DNA from: Ovis canadensis
Lineage: Eukaryota; Chordata; Mammalia; Artiodactyla; Bovidae
Length of the DNA: 64,000 bases
Direction: 5' to 3'
Assembly (NCBI RefSeq): GCF_042477335.2
Contig: NC_091255.1
Span: forward strand, 48,090,501-48,154,500
Shown here: piece by piece, positions 48,301 through 59,596 of the stretch
Layout: every line of letters starts with the position of its first letter
Numbering within the stretch: the stretch's first letter is position 1
Position numbers and translations under genes: made by a program
The notes under the pieces: generated by a model
Database searches by the model: none
Seen by the model: the letters and a program-made list of their open reading frames with translations, nothing else
What the model was told of the DNA's origin: nothing

Positions 48301-51227
48301 GTGGCCCTGCCCCCTGGTGGACAGATGTGGCATGGCCACAGATCGCAAAATGGTTGCCTGATGGCATTGGGCATGTCCCTCCCGCAGGATGAGCCTCCCT
48401 TCTCAGACTTGGGACCCCCAAGGGCAGGGATGTTTCCCCTCCACCTTGTTGTCAGCCCCTGGGTCCATGGTGTTACTTGGACCACTCTTTATGCCTCAGG
48501 GTCTGAATCCCGGAGCCTCCATCCTAGAGACACAGCAGTGGTTGCATCGGCACCGGTTCTCCAGCTACTGCCAGTTGCTGGCCAGTTTCACTGGTGAGGC
48601 TGGGATCTGGTCCACAGGTAGTGACCAGACATGCAGGGGACTGAGGGCACTCAGGCAGGAAGCCTGTCTGTCCTAGCTTGCTCTGTGTCCTTCAACTTTT
48701 ATTTAGAACTAATTGTTGAAAAAGCACAATGCTTGCTAGACTCTCTTCTTGTGCATTAGCTCATACAATTTATACATTACCCTTGAGAACAGGGCTCAGA
48801 GAGGCTAAATAACTTGCCCAAGGGCACATAGCTAGTCGGTGACAGAGGTGGAATTTGAATCCAAATCTGACTGCCATGCCTGGATATACTAGGATTACAG
48901 TGGGTTGTATCCCTTGCCATCCTTGATGCCTGGCCTCTCTTCCCCTAATCTAGCCCTGTCTGACTTTGTAGGCACTGATCTGCTGAAGCTTACTCGCCAG
49001 GACCTTATTCAGATCTGTGGAGCTGCTGACGGGATCCGCCTTTTCAATACTCTCAAAGCCAGGTGCTGGGCATTGCCGACCAGGGTTCCCTTTTCATTAT
49101 AGTGTGCGCGTGCTAAGTCACTTCAGTCACCTCTGACTCTTTGCAACCCTATGACCTGTAGCCTGCCAGGCTCCTCTGTCCATAGGATTCTCCAGGCAAG
49201 AATATTGGACTTGGTTGCCACGCCCCTTCTCCAGGGCATCTTCCCCAACCCAGGGATCGAACTTGTCTCCTGCAACAGCAGGCAAGTTCTTTACCACTAG
49301 GGCTGCCTGGGAAGCCCTTCCAGTGTAGCTATACTTACCAACTCAGCTGCAGTCATTTCATAGAATGTTTAAATGGAAGGCACCTGAAAAACTACTTAAC
49401 CCCAAGTCTTTTTACAAAGTAAGAAACTCAGGAGGACAGTAAGAAAACTGAGGGCAACCTGCTGCCTGAGGTCAGAGCAAGGCTAGCAGAGTTGGGCTTG
49501 TTAGGTTGCTGTGACTTCTGTACCCATCCCGTGTACATCACTCAGTTTCTGGGGGTAAAGGTGGATTTTTCTCTCCTCTCTCCACAGGGTCCAGTGTTCA
49601 CTAAATCTTGGTGACCTCTCTCCCTAGACACCTGGGAGGAGGTGGGTTCTCCCAAAGGGGCTAAAACTGGGACCTGTTAGTTCAGGTATGAATGTAGACT
49701 TTTCTCTTGCCCAGGCCGATCCGACACCGGCTGACCTTGTATGTTGCTCAGGAGACCTCTAGGCAAGACGACGAGGCTCCTAAGAACCCTGACTCAGGTG
49801 AGGTTCTGGCCTCTTGAGAAAAAAGAAAGCCAGGTGTAGCTGCATGAAACCTCTTCTGGTCTGGGACCCAGCATGCCCTTGGCATTCTCATCTTCCATGA
49901 GTTGACTAGTCTTCTCCTTCCAGTATGTCTCCCTGGGTTTATTCCTCCATGCTCTACACTCTCACTCCACAAATTCCATCCAAATTTGTCATTCTATTAG
50001 CACAAGGGATTAGAACCCTATAATCTTGTTATTGTATTCGGGCTTAGTCATTCAGTCCCATCGAGTCTTTAAACTGGAGGTTCCTCTCAATTTGAGGCTT
50101 TGCCAGAGGTTAAGAAATGGGAAGTGAAAATGGAAGTGGATTTATCAGCTTTTTTCCTTTACTCCTTCTCCCCATCTGGGTGCCTCCCAATGAGCTGTTA
50201 CTTTGCCCTCTGGGCAGTGGCACCCTCCACTGACTCCTGCCCCTGTGCTGCCCACACCCCCAGGCTTTTATCAGGAGCTCTCTCTGGATGAACTCAGTGC
50301 TGTAGAGCTCCTGGGGAAACTGGCTGAACTCCTGGCCCTCCCAGCCAATCAGATCCATCGTCTTTTCCATCAGGGCCCCGGGGGCATCCTCATTCTCCTC
50401 AGTGACCAGGTAAAGTAGGCAGTGGTTCCCTGCACGGTCCCACAAAGCCTGGAATACTCTTCCAACCTCGGGCCCAGTCTCGCTGTCTCTGCCCTAGCTT
50501 ATCCTGTTTGGCTCTAAGAACAGAATTCTTAGTGACCCCTTCTCCCTTGCAGGTGGTTCAGAATCTTAAGGATGAATCATACTTTGTGGCTGTGGTGAAG
50601 AAAGGTAGGGGTTTCAGAGGGAGAGGTTGCATGCCTGGCAGGCCCTAGAAAGGTTAAGATTGTCTTATATTGTCTCTTAAATGAGATTGAAAGTTTCCTT
50701 GAAGGTGTGTCGTGGGTACTGTGCCCTGGCTAAGTGGTGAACATCTGCTCCACGCCAGCTTTGTGTCAAAAGGAGTCATATAGCTCAGAAAAGCTACTCA
50801 TTGCTCAGTAAAAAGTAACAATATTCTCATGAGGGGAAAATGCCCGAGTTTCAGGGAGTTATTAGGAGGGAAAGCCCATGCTTTCCCCACCTCACTGTCT
50901 CAACCCCATCAACAGTCATACGGGTCACAAGAGCAGGTGCTTGCTGGACATCACCTGGAGCAGAGCACTTCTGATCAGCAGGCTGGTGGTTCTGGTTATT
51001 CACTGTCTGCCCTCTCTCCCTCCTCTGTGCTCCTGTACCCAGGGAGGTCCTAAAGAGCTGGACTCAGGGGCCCTGGAAGAACACTTGATGTGGCAGGTGT
51101 ACCACAGGCTGCTTTGATGTTTGGGAGCAGCACAATAGGTTGGGGATCTCTCATCTCACTAGAGCCCCTTCTTCTTTAACTGCTTTCAGTGCAGAATCCA
51201 GATGGCTACTACCTGGTTCTGACCTAG
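42270..51227 (+). CDS. CP2-family transcription factor, TFCP2L1-like fourth paralogue, 15 exons, one in-frame stop
   Basis: CP2 factors (TFCP2, TFCP2L1, UBP1) are sequence-specific, oligomeric nuclear regulators with a Grainyhead-type DNA-binding domain. Exons: 42270-42352, 43199-43350, 43482-43555, 44279-44384, 44493-44599, 46857-47009, 47262-47372, 47871-47968, 48179-48233, 48500-48593, 48972-49062, 49715-49797, 50264-50409, 50553-50604, 51190-51227. They read as 480 codons plus TAG, against 479 residues I recall for human TFCP2L1. The N-terminus [10 protein letters not shown] resembles TFCP2L1 (MLFWHTQPEH). Then come the DNA-binding domain (about 65-260; [30 protein letters not shown]), a SAM-like domain (about 325-375; [25 protein letters not shown]) and an oligomerisation domain (about 404-480). 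Codon 116 is TAG (44315-44317) where paralogues have Gln. Exon 10's acceptor is uncertain. Divergence from all three known paralogues shows it is a separate gene. It is either a recent pseudogene or null allele, or translated by means not visible here. Confidence 0.8.
42369..42765 (+). repeat. 78-bp minisatellite, five copies, in CP2-like intron 1
   Basis: Units starting about 42369, 42449, 42527, 42605 and 42683 differ at only a few sites; the first unit is one base longer. The period is a multiple of three and stop-free in several frames, so long chance reading frames exist on both strands. Confidence 0.95.
42787..42833 (-). mobile_element. Bov-tA 3'-end fragment
   Basis: 'gcacgctcagtcatatccaactctttgcga' is the complement of the Bov-tA 3' end, directly after the minisatellite. 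Confidence 0.7.
43199..43350 (+). CDS. CP2-like exon 2
   Basis: Encodes [10 protein letters not shown] through TLTYLNQ, starting the CP2 DNA-binding domain. The acceptor is CTGGCAG and the donor G|GTGCGC. Confidence 0.85.
43482..43555 (+). CDS. CP2-like exon 3 (GC donor)
   Basis: Encodes [10 protein letters not shown] through PRLLK. The reading frame requires the donor AAG|GCAAGT, a GC-AG intron whose other bases match the consensus perfectly. Confidence 0.85.
43655..43790 (+). repeat. MIR SINE, old
   Basis: 'cttcacaacagctcagtggtggcgggaattg..aggcacagtgaggtgaagtattttctcaaggacacagagccagtaag' is MIR core and 3' part. Another old, unidentified repeat follows to about 44090. Confidence 0.7.
44279..44384 (+). 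CDS. CP2-like exon 4 (contains the in-frame TAG)
   Basis: Encodes [12 protein letters not shown], a stop codon at 44315-44317, then [22 protein letters not shown]. The family reads RRLQYTEHQQ here, so one C-to-T change of CAG explains the stop. The frame resumes with full similarity after it. Confidence 0.88.
44493..44599 (+). CDS. CP2-like exon 5
   Basis: Encodes [10 protein letters not shown] through TSLFLQ, within the DNA-binding domain. The donor is CAG|GTGAGT. Confidence 0.88.
45112..45310 (+). mobile_element. Bov-tA SINE
   Basis: 'ggcttccttggtggttcagtggtaaagaaccc' head, 'gatcccctggagaagaaaatggcaatctactcc' body and 'agagacatgacttggcgattaaacaac' end. Confidence 0.9.
45311..45362. repeat. 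Compound (TA)n(CA)n microsatellite
   Basis: A TA run followed by a CA run directly at the Bov-tA 3' end, a common place for microsatellites to grow from a SINE tail. Confidence 0.92.
45928..46105 (-). mobile_element. Bov-tA SINE
   Basis: 'ttagttgctcagtcctgactctgcgacc' to 'gctgagctaccagggaagcccccc', slightly shortened at its 3' end. Confidence 0.9.
46857..47009 (+). CDS. CP2-like exon 6
   Basis: Encodes [10 protein letters not shown] through CLVKVFK, the most conserved block of the CP2 DNA-binding domain ([15 protein letters not shown]). 51 codons in phase 0. Confidence 0.9.
47262..47372 (+). CDS. CP2-like exon 7
   Basis: Encodes [10 protein letters not shown] through STVFME, the C-terminal edge of the DNA-binding domain. 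Confidence 0.88.
47519..47588 (+). repeat. 35-bp perfect tandem duplication in CP2-like intron 7
   Basis: gactgtagtgcctgcagttg and the following 15 bases appear twice in direct succession with no visible difference, so the duplication is recent. Confidence 0.95.
47871..47968 (+). CDS. CP2-like exon 8
   Basis: Encodes [10 protein letters not shown] and a variable Pro/Ser-rich linker. CSPWP is a family hallmark. The acceptor is CCCGCAG and the donor AG|GTGAGG. Confidence 0.82.
48179..48233 (+). CDS. CP2-like exon 9
   Basis: Encodes [18 protein letters not shown], aligning with the 'SSFSLGEGNGSP' linker of the paralogues. Phase is compatible on both sides. Confidence 0.7.
48500..48593 (+). CDS. 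CP2-like exon 10 (acceptor uncertain)
   Basis: Encodes [20 protein letters not shown] through LLASFT, the start of the SAM-like domain. A phase-0 acceptor with a stronger pyrimidine tract also exists just before 48407 and would add 31 residues. I chose 48500 because it gives the family's linker length. Confidence 0.68.
48705..48875 (+). repeat. MIR SINE, old
   Basis: 'gggctcagagaggctaaataacttgcccaagggcacatagctagt' is the MIR 3' part, preceded by the core, in CP2-like intron 10. Confidence 0.82.
48972..49062 (+). CDS. CP2-like exon 11
   Basis: Encodes [20 protein letters not shown] through TLKA, the SAM-like domain core. Confidence 0.88.
49102..49320 (-). mobile_element. Bov-tA SINE
   Basis: Minus-strand copy from 'gtgctaagtcacttcagtcacctctgactc' to 'actagggctgcctgggaagccc', in CP2-like intron 11. 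Confidence 0.9.
49715..49797 (+). CDS. CP2-like exon 12
   Basis: Encodes [19 protein letters not shown] through NPDS, ending the SAM-like region and entering a charged linker. Confidence 0.85.
50264..50409 (+). CDS. CP2-like exon 13
   Basis: Encodes [20 protein letters not shown] through LILLSDQ, most of the C-terminal oligomerisation domain. Confidence 0.88.
50553..50604 (+). CDS. CP2-like exon 14
   Basis: Encodes [17 protein letters not shown] and one base, matching the family's 'MVQNFQDESCFVLSTIK'. Confidence 0.85.
51190..51227 (+). CDS. CP2-like exon 15 and stop
   Basis: Encodes [12 protein letters not shown] then TAG at 51225-51227, aligning with the family end '..NDGYHIILK'. Confidence 0.85.
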
Positions 51228-51561
51228 GCCCAGAGGTGCCCTGCTCAAGAGGAGGAGACTGGTGCCAGCCTGGTTCTTTGGGGTCCTATGTTCACCAGAA
51301 GCCTTGTTAAAATCCTCAGATGCTTCACCAGGGTTCAGGTGAAGAGCTAAACCATCATGTGTTCTACAAGCAGGCCCCAGGCTCATGTTTCTTTCTGCTC
51401 AGCAGCAAGTCGCTGGAACTCGAGACAAGCTGAGCTGAGCTGGCTAAGCCTGTGAGGCCAACACCCTGGCAACATGGATAAGGAACTCTTGCCCCAAGCT
51501 GCTCAACTATAGCTATTCTTGAACAGTGAGGTTACAGAGCTTTATTTTGTAATGTAGTTGA

Positions 51562-51567
51562 ATTAAA
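51562..51567 (+). terminator. CP2-like gene poly(A) signal ATTAAA (candidate)
   Basis: First good hexamer after the stop, about 335 bases downstream, followed by a T/G-rich stretch (ttttgtgtttcatttttagg) suited to cleavage-factor binding. Confidence 0.55.
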
Positions 51568-51589
51568 ATCTTAATTTTGTGTTTCATTT

Positions 51590-52840
51590 TTAGGTTTATC
51601 ATCTACCTGAAACTTAATTTTCTGTGTATTTTTTTCCATGTAGAAAACCAACTTTATATTAAATTAGGTACTTTTTAGTAAGTGATATTAAACCATGTTT
51701 TATTCCATTCCTTCCCCCCTCCCCTTAAAACTTTCTGATGGAAAATTTTAAACACACTGTAAAGAAAAACCCATGTGTGCATGGTGTGGAAGACAGACCC
51801 AAATGCCTTTATTAATCATTTACCCCATTTGTCATTTACTGATCATCTCTGGTGAGTCCTAAACCTGCTGACCTCTGGCTAGGGAGGGTAGGCAGGAGGA
51901 AGACTTTAAACACTGACTGAACTGATTAACAGGATTAAAGGACAGGAAGGGAGAATCTGCATATTGAAGTTCAAAGACCTAGAACTTGCCTCCCACAAAG
52001 GCCAAGGCTGCCTCAATAAGGACAAGGAAGCAGGCAGGCATCTGCTTGTGCCCCTGGAAGGGAGTGTGGGACCCCGTCGGCCCCAGATGACCAATCCAGA
52101 CTAGGCCTTTACCTCATGCAGCATGAGTGATTTCAAGTGAGGCTCATGATTCCACAGGGCTCCCCAGGGGTGTTTCAGGGCAGGGCAGACACCCTGAGAT
52201 CTAAATCGAGGCTGCTGATCCGGCTCTACTTCTCGTCCCTCTCTTCACAGAAGGATAGGGGCACCACTGCCTTTAGCCTTTGTTTATCTTTCAAGCTAGG
52301 AGCCTCCAAGCAGACTAGATACTGAAATGAAGAAATCAAAGCAGGTAACATGTTTACTGTATGCCACTATTATTGCTTTTAATCTTCACAACTCTACAAG
52401 TACTGTTGTCCCTACTTTACCAACAAAGAACTGAGATAGAGGGGTTAACTGGCCAAGAACTGAGATAGAGGGGTCAACATGGAATTTATTTGATTAACCA
52501 TTACACTACTCCCTCACTCCTTTTTAGTCTAAGGGCAGTGCTCTGCACAGATAAGGGACTCAGATTGAACTATCAAATTAATTAAGACAAATGTTGTTTA
52601 GAAACTCTGATTTATGTCTTCCATTCTTCTTAGAGACAAGTGGAGTGGTATATTAATAAGGCTATTGAAAAGATACTAAATACTTAAAAAAAATTAATGA
52701 AGAGTACTAATTAAAGGATAGTAAAAAAAAAAAAAATAAAGATGCCAAAAAGATTGAGCCTCGGGGGCCTTTACACACCAAGGGTTCAAGGACGTTAAGA
52801 ATCTTAGCTACAAGTCAGGCTATTTCTGCAGCAAAATGAA
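51590..52840. other. Gap between the convergent CP2-like and FBXL20 3' ends
   Basis: AT-rich sequence without exons that I can support. It holds a MIR-like fragment near 52350-52480, in which a 29-bp unit (aagaactgagatagaggggt..) is duplicated in tandem at about 52426-52478. It may partly belong to a longer FBXL20 3'UTR; tttatt at about 51808 reads AATAAA on that strand. Confidence 0.55.
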
Positions 52841-52849
52841 AAGTCTTCA

Positions 52850-55800
52850 CAGCTTATTTCCTTTAATTACATCATAAAACAGAAATTAGAACATACAGGA
52901 AACAATAATAGTTACATAACAATTTACTTTATATATTTATATATAAAAAACATTTTTTTTTTTTTTAGTCCAAAGATTTTTAAAGCAAAAGGAATCCTCT
53001 ACTGCCACCTTGGATTTTATTTATTTTAAATAACCCTCCCTCCCCCCCACCCCCCAATCTCAAGCGCCAAAAGTACTGGGTGGAAACACAGTTGCTTGGA
53101 CAGCTAATGGAAGCTTCTAAGTCACCACAGAGGAACTGTGTTGGCCCCAGGGACTGGCTAAGTGTTGGGGCAGGCCTGGTGGAGAAACAAGCAAGAGCAG
53201 CTCCCACACACCGACGCTCTCACTCCAGGGCAGGCCGAATGGCTGGACAGGGCTTAGGCCAGACAGCGATGCTGGGGATCAGACCCTGCCAGTCAGCCAT
53301 TCTCTGCATTTTACCCCTTCCTCAGGGAGTGGGGGTGGAGGCGGGGCAGTGCAAGGGTCAAACAGCCTGATCTGAAGGTAAAATTTCTCCCACAGCACCA
53401 TTTACCCATCCATCTCTGTCCCCAGGCAGAGTCTGACAGGCAGGGGGAGTCCTCACAGTTCTCTGAGCTCTGCACAGGCCTGTTTCTCAGGGCTGTGCTC
53501 TCAGGGTCACTGGAAGGTGGGCAAAGGTGAGGAGAGGAGTTGGGAAATGACCGAGGCAGGTTACCTGGAAAAAAATTCCTGGGAGGAGGAAAAAAGAGGC
53601 AGCCAGAATGGGAGGCATCTGAAGGGTGATCATAAAACAGGAAGGGAGAAAGGCAAAATTAAGGCCTTTCTCTCCCCAGAGCAACTCTTCAGACTGGGTA
53701 GTCACAGATCCTCAGGGGCCAGCTCTGAGAGCTGCAGCATGGTGAGGGAAAAAAAAATCCCCAAGTATCTTACGATGAGCCCCATCTCACAGATCTTGTA
53801 TATGTTAGCGGTTAGTGTATTTTTCAGGGGCAGAGTAAGGAGGGAAGTGAGAGAAGAAATCTCAGGCTCACCTCTTCCTGTACTTATTAGAAATTAACAG
53901 TCATCAGAGAAACACAGATAAGAAATTATTCTTAAGGGAAGGGGAGGAAAAAAAATTTAAAAACTGATGTAAACCCAGAAAAGTAGCAGCAAAGGTTTCA
54001 CTTATTATAGGTCTATTATATAGCACTAGGAAAGAAAATCATTCAAGTCTTTAGGCAGGGAAAGGTAAAGGAATTAATCAAACCATGCCAGTTAGAGACT
54101 CCTTTTTCACGTTCGGATTTTCTAAGACTTTAGGTTCTCATTCACTAGTGCCATAAAAAAAAAGAAAACAAAGAATAATGACATCAGGGGATGAGAAGGG
54201 TTAGGCTAAGGTAACAAACACATACATGTATGTGAGCAGCAGTGTGGGACAGATCTGAATTAATAACAAACAGTATGAGACACTGCAAGCCAAAACTTAG
54301 TGGGGCAAAGCTTTCTTCCTTCACTTTAATTAGAAAAAAAAAAAATTACTTCAAAGGTTTTCCTGGGTTCTTGGGGGTACGGCAGTTGAGAATACATGTG
54401 TCTGGACAGCTCTCTTCCCTCATCTCTCCCTGAGATGGGGATTCTCATTTACTTCCTACCTGCTCTTGCTCTGGTAGAAACCACGCCCAGAAGTTGCTGG
54501 GAAGCACTGGTGGTGTTCAGTGGTGCCGATCCCCCTCTGGGTGACACTGGTCTGCTGTGTGCAAAGTAGAAGCCCTCCTTGCCAGGAAGAAGGGCATGGA
54601 GTTCATTAGATGGAAAGTAAATCTGCTCACATGCGAGGCAGTTGTTTGTACATATTCAGAACAGATGCTCGTACCTGAAGCAAAGTACCCCAGTTCGAGA
54701 ACCAATTTTCTCCTTTACTTTGAATTGCAACTACCATTTCCCCACCCTGATTCTTCAAAACAAGACACTGAAAAATACAGAAAACAAAAAGGGTCAACTG
54801 ATAGTTTTGGTTGTTCATGGTTCTTTTTCCTAAAAGGGCAGTGAACCAACCTGCCTGAGGAAGCACTGAGTCTCAACACCTGGGAACTAACCTCTACCAA
54901 GGTTACTCAACAAAAACAGGAGGCAGAGATGGAAGAATTGCATTATGGCATTTTTTCTTAACACCCATGTAAACTTGTCCAACAATTTTTTTTTCCTGCT
55001 GAAAATTAACTATAACTCTCTTGGGCTCCAAAGATTCACTCAGACTCAGCTGAGAAGTTCTTACTGACTTTCCTAAGGATTAAAGGCTCCAGAGATGTGG
55101 AACTGATGTTCTTAAGGATAAAAATGGGCAAAACAGGTAGACTTGCCCTGGGATATGGGGCAGGGGGGTGGGTGGGCTGCAGAAGCCCTTCATGCAGAAA
55201 ACTTACTTGCCTCAAATGGTAGAAAGTTTCAAGTGAGAGGGCAAGTTAGAGCAGCATGCTCTCTTGCTGGAGATGTCAACATGTTATGTTTGGACATCTG
55301 GACACAGCAAATACAAGCCAAATTACTTGGATTAATTATACCCTACTGAAATGGTTGTATACAGCTTTCTGTATCTTCCAATCTTCTACTTAACATTTAT
55401 GATAGAAATAAAGGTGAGAGGCTGAGACTTTTTAACTCCCCTCACCCTCCTACCACTTTAGGGTTCTTTGGTCCAAGATCATTGTAAGGAGGAGGGTTCT
55501 GCCTCACGACCTCCAATGAAACACCCTGTCTGTCTTCTCAAACAAGACTTGACTAATTCACATGGCCTAGGTTTGAGGTGGTTAAAGATCCTAGAACTGG
55601 TGGGCAGATAGAGAAGGCAATTTTTTAATAAAATGTTCCAGAAGCTCAAAGCATACCACTGAAGGAAGTCTGTCAGCCAGGATGCACAACAGGGATAGAA
55701 AATTAACCTTAAATCATGCACACAGGGAGGGGGAAAAAGCAGAACAGACCGATTTCCTTTAAACCCTTCCTCTCTCGTGGCAGCTGTCATGAGCAATCTG

Positions 55801-58800
55801 ACTTTCAGCCCAATAAACATTAAATGGACAAGGGTCCACCATGACCAAGTGTTCCTTGCTCTAAATAACATAGTCACCAAGGATACGCTGCCCATAGGCA
55901 GGCAGGAAACCAACTCTTCTTTCCTGGGATACTCTTACACTTCCTAACAATTTCAAACTAAGGTTCCAACTCATACTTTGTTTAGCCTCCCATGGCATTT
56001 GTGGGTTATCAAACCAGTAACAATGCATTTTACAAGGCAATTAGAAGAAATAAAAGAACTTGACTGCTACAGCACTGTAGCTATATTGAACCATTTAAAC
56101 AGTTTGGAAAGCCTGAAATAAAGCATCATAAAAATATTCACCAGATTTCCCTCTAAAAGATGATATAAGGAATATGAAAAATTTCTGACTTACATGTCTA
56201 CTAAATCAACTTAATGGATGTGGAAATTTATAAAAACCACTTAAGAAATACTTTCACATCCACTAAAGAGCAGAATAAGATGAGAAATGTTTTTTACATA
56301 AAAGCACAATGTGCTTTCATATTCCAAATATTGGAAAAAAGGGAAGAAGCCAGATTCCCTTATTCCTTATATCTGACAGTTTGATTTCAAATTCAGTAAG
56401 CAAACATCAAAGATCACTCAGTGAAAAATGGCCTGAGCTGCCTTACGGTTACTGAATTCAAGGTTGCCCAGATCAGGACAAGAATTCAGATAGGAAGCTG
56501 GATTGAAGACATGGAAATAAATTTGCAGTATCACTGGGAGTGAAGCGTTAAATAGAAGGTAAGGATGGGTATAGAAAGGAAATGGGAGAAGTCTATGAAA
56601 AAAAAAAAAGCTGGAAATCATCACCTTCATAGGGAGGGTCAATGAAGATATAAAAGATACTGATGATGCTAGAAAACATAAGGGGAAAAGGATGCTTAGA
56701 AAAGAGATGAGCTGGATGTGTAATAACTTTGAGGATACCTTCTTACTTTGCCCAAATCTCTTCTCACTTTTCACTCTGTTTTTTTTTTTTTTTTAATTGA
56801 AGGCACACTCCGGAATCAGACAAAGGGACCTAAGTTTTTCCTAATGTTGAGTCAGGAAATATTACGTTCAAATGACAGGCCCCTTTCCACCTGACCAAAA
56901 CTAACCATGGGTTCTCAAAGTCCTGTATCAACTGACACAGGTTTCAGATTGACATAAAAATACATGTCCTTCCAAGCTTTATGGGTCCCAAGTTTTCTTG
57001 AGAAAAGACCAAGGCTCCTGCCTGACCATATACACACCAGTGCTGCACACTCCAGGGCCTTTATTCTCTCACTGTTCTCACCCGCACAAGCCCAGAGAGA
57101 CTTGCACATGGGTGCACTCTTTGAGAAGAGAAACAGCATTTTCAAGACATTCATGTACTAGTGAATAGGTTTGTTCCTTTCTTAAATAAAGTACCTCAAG
57201 AACTTCAACTGTTGGGAAATTAAAATCCACACTCACTAATAAATCAAGGTTTTATTCAGGCACTATTTTTTTTTTTAAACTTTGTACGTTAGAGCTGTTG
57301 CCCCCTAAATACATATACACACATACATATATATATTAGTTTTGTCTGAGTGAGTTACCTGGGGATCTGAATATTTTCAACCACATCTAGAAGTGTGTGT
57401 GGAAATGTGTATATGTATATATGTGGGATATAGCCAGGAGAGTGGGTTTCACTTTAAAAAAATATATTCCTTATGCGGTAACCTGAAAAGAGGATAAGGG
57501 AAAGGAAATGAAAAATACACATAACTTAAGCTTTTAAAAGGGTGTAATAATAAAATAAGATTTAAAATAAATTTAACATGCTAACTAATGGTGGATAGTA
57601 GATTCCTAGGACCTTTTCAACTAATTGCTTATGGAAAAGTAAATCACATTTTATTCTTACATATGCTTGTATTACTAACACCTGCAGCATTAAAACAAGC
57701 CTTTTAACAGCTTGGATCATGTAGAAGATGACCTAAGATTGTGGTGGGCTGCACATTAATGTCCTAAAAAACCAAAAGTCATCCTATTAAAAAAATCACA
57801 CAAGGTCTCTAACCTTGATGTTTAGAAATCTACTTCTTATACTTCAGAAACTCATTTTACTTCCCTCATCCTCTATGATTTTTTTTTTTTTTTTGATGAG
57901 GGGACCTTCTTCTTGACTCTGAGTCATGGGCACTGAATACTCTGCTCTAAGTTCTGGTGACCAGGCTGCCCAAGACACTGAACCCCCTACTTCCTCTCAA
58001 TGTTCTCTTTCTGCCACCCCAATGCCTTTACCTGGCTTCTCTGATATTTCATTCATGGAAAGCCTGGAGCTCAAGAGAGAGATGGCTGATGGGTTCTGAA
58101 AAGGTTCTAGTCCTTTGAGGCTCCAACATTAGATATGATACCAAACACTGATGTACAGTTGACCAGCTGTTATAGGGTCATTCTCGCATCCCTGATAAGC
58201 TGAAATGGGAGGAAAAAAAGAGAAACAGCCCAGCTCAATCGCACAACTCCTCGAGCAGCATTCCTGCTAAAGTAGGACAAATCTCACAGGCACAAATCAA
58301 GAGATGCCACTGATCACACCTAGATTTTGGTCAATACACAATATTTGAGCTTTGGTGGCAGTGGCTTTCGGTTTCAGCTTTGGGATTTGCCATTCCACTC
58401 TTTCCTAATAATGCATTTCTCTCTCCTCATTAAGTTAGATGGAAGGAAAAATGTGCAGGGGGGAATACTGGGTGTATCATGCATATTATCATTTATCACA
58501 AGATACAACAAAAACCAAAAGGCAAAGTTTGTTTTCATCAAAATAGTCTTAGCTCAACTTCTTCTCATAATTTTTCTTGACTGGCAAAGATTCAGGCAGG
58601 GTCCCCTAATGGTAAAATTTAGAATTAAAAAAATATTTATTGATAATGTCTCTTTTAAAAATGCTTGGTAACCCCAACTAATCATCCAAAATGCAAACTG
58701 TAAACACAACAGCAGCAAAAGAGTAACAACTGAGTGTGAGTGAGCAGACTATGAACAGATGACAGACTGAGCAAGAGTGTAGGAGGGAGCATCGGAGAAT

Positions 58801-59488
58801 GAAAGACAGGTGCACAGTGTGCTACAGAGGCTGACGATTTGAGTGAATAAGTCATCACATCTGGACCACAGTGATTTCAATGCAACCATTTAGCAAACCT
58901 CTGGGCCAAATACTACAACACAGGAGGAGGAATGGACAAGCCTTCTTTGTGAGCATGCTCAGCATGTTGGCATGGGAACAAGGAAGCACATTAGCTCTTT
59001 AGTCATCTCACAATGGATGGCTACCATTTATAGGATGCAAAGAAATTTTCCCTCTGGTCCCTGATACAACATGTATTGTTTTTCTATGCTTTCCTTGACC
59101 CTGGAGGGCTGCAGTTGCTGTTCCAAAATTGCCAAAGAAACCCCTTAACAAAATAAAGAAACCACAGTAGCAGTAACACTGGGTTTGCTGGAATGCCCCC
59201 TTCCATCTACCTTGGTTATGATTTTCTTCTGGGCACATCCAACAGGAATGGTTAAGTTTTACCAATCCACATGATAAAGCCAGCACGAACTCAGTCCCCT
59301 GGTCACAGAGACAGACTGGGTCAGGGTGAGAATGGGTATGCATATTTATGTGTGGCTCTGGGGATCTGGACGCCGCCCTCTCTTTGTAACCTTTGCCCAG
59401 AACACTGGGGTTGCTTCCAATGGAGATCCACCGTAACTCTAGAAGTGTCATTAAATGCTCAGTTCACCAAGGCTGGCCACCTCCACTG
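52850..59488 (-). other. FBXL20: FBXL20 3'UTR, about 6.6 kb
   Basis: Sequence following the FBXL20 stop on the minus strand. It is AT-rich, with many short U-rich and A-rich runs, and has no ruminant SINE or BovB insertion over its whole length. That fits a long, constrained 3'UTR as known for this gene. Candidate poly(A) hexamers on this strand include AATAAA near 53020 and ATTAAA near 52865; a downstream AATAAA near 51808 cannot be excluded. Confidence 0.65.
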
Positions 59489-59596
59489 TCATAGGATGAT
59501 GCAGCATCTGCAGAAGCGCTGTCTGCTGCCCCCTACTGACGGGGGTGGAGTGACAGGTGCGAAGTAGGCGTGGACTTTAATATTGGGTAAATGGGT
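59489..59596 (-). CDS. FBXL20: FBXL20 last coding exon and stop
   Basis: Encodes THLPNIKVHA through RFCRCCIIL, then TGA at 59491-59489. It carries the C-terminal CAAX-like tetrapeptide. Confidence 0.96.
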   Translation of the reverse strand, partial: THLPNIKVHAYFAPVTPPPSVGGSRQRFCRCCIIL

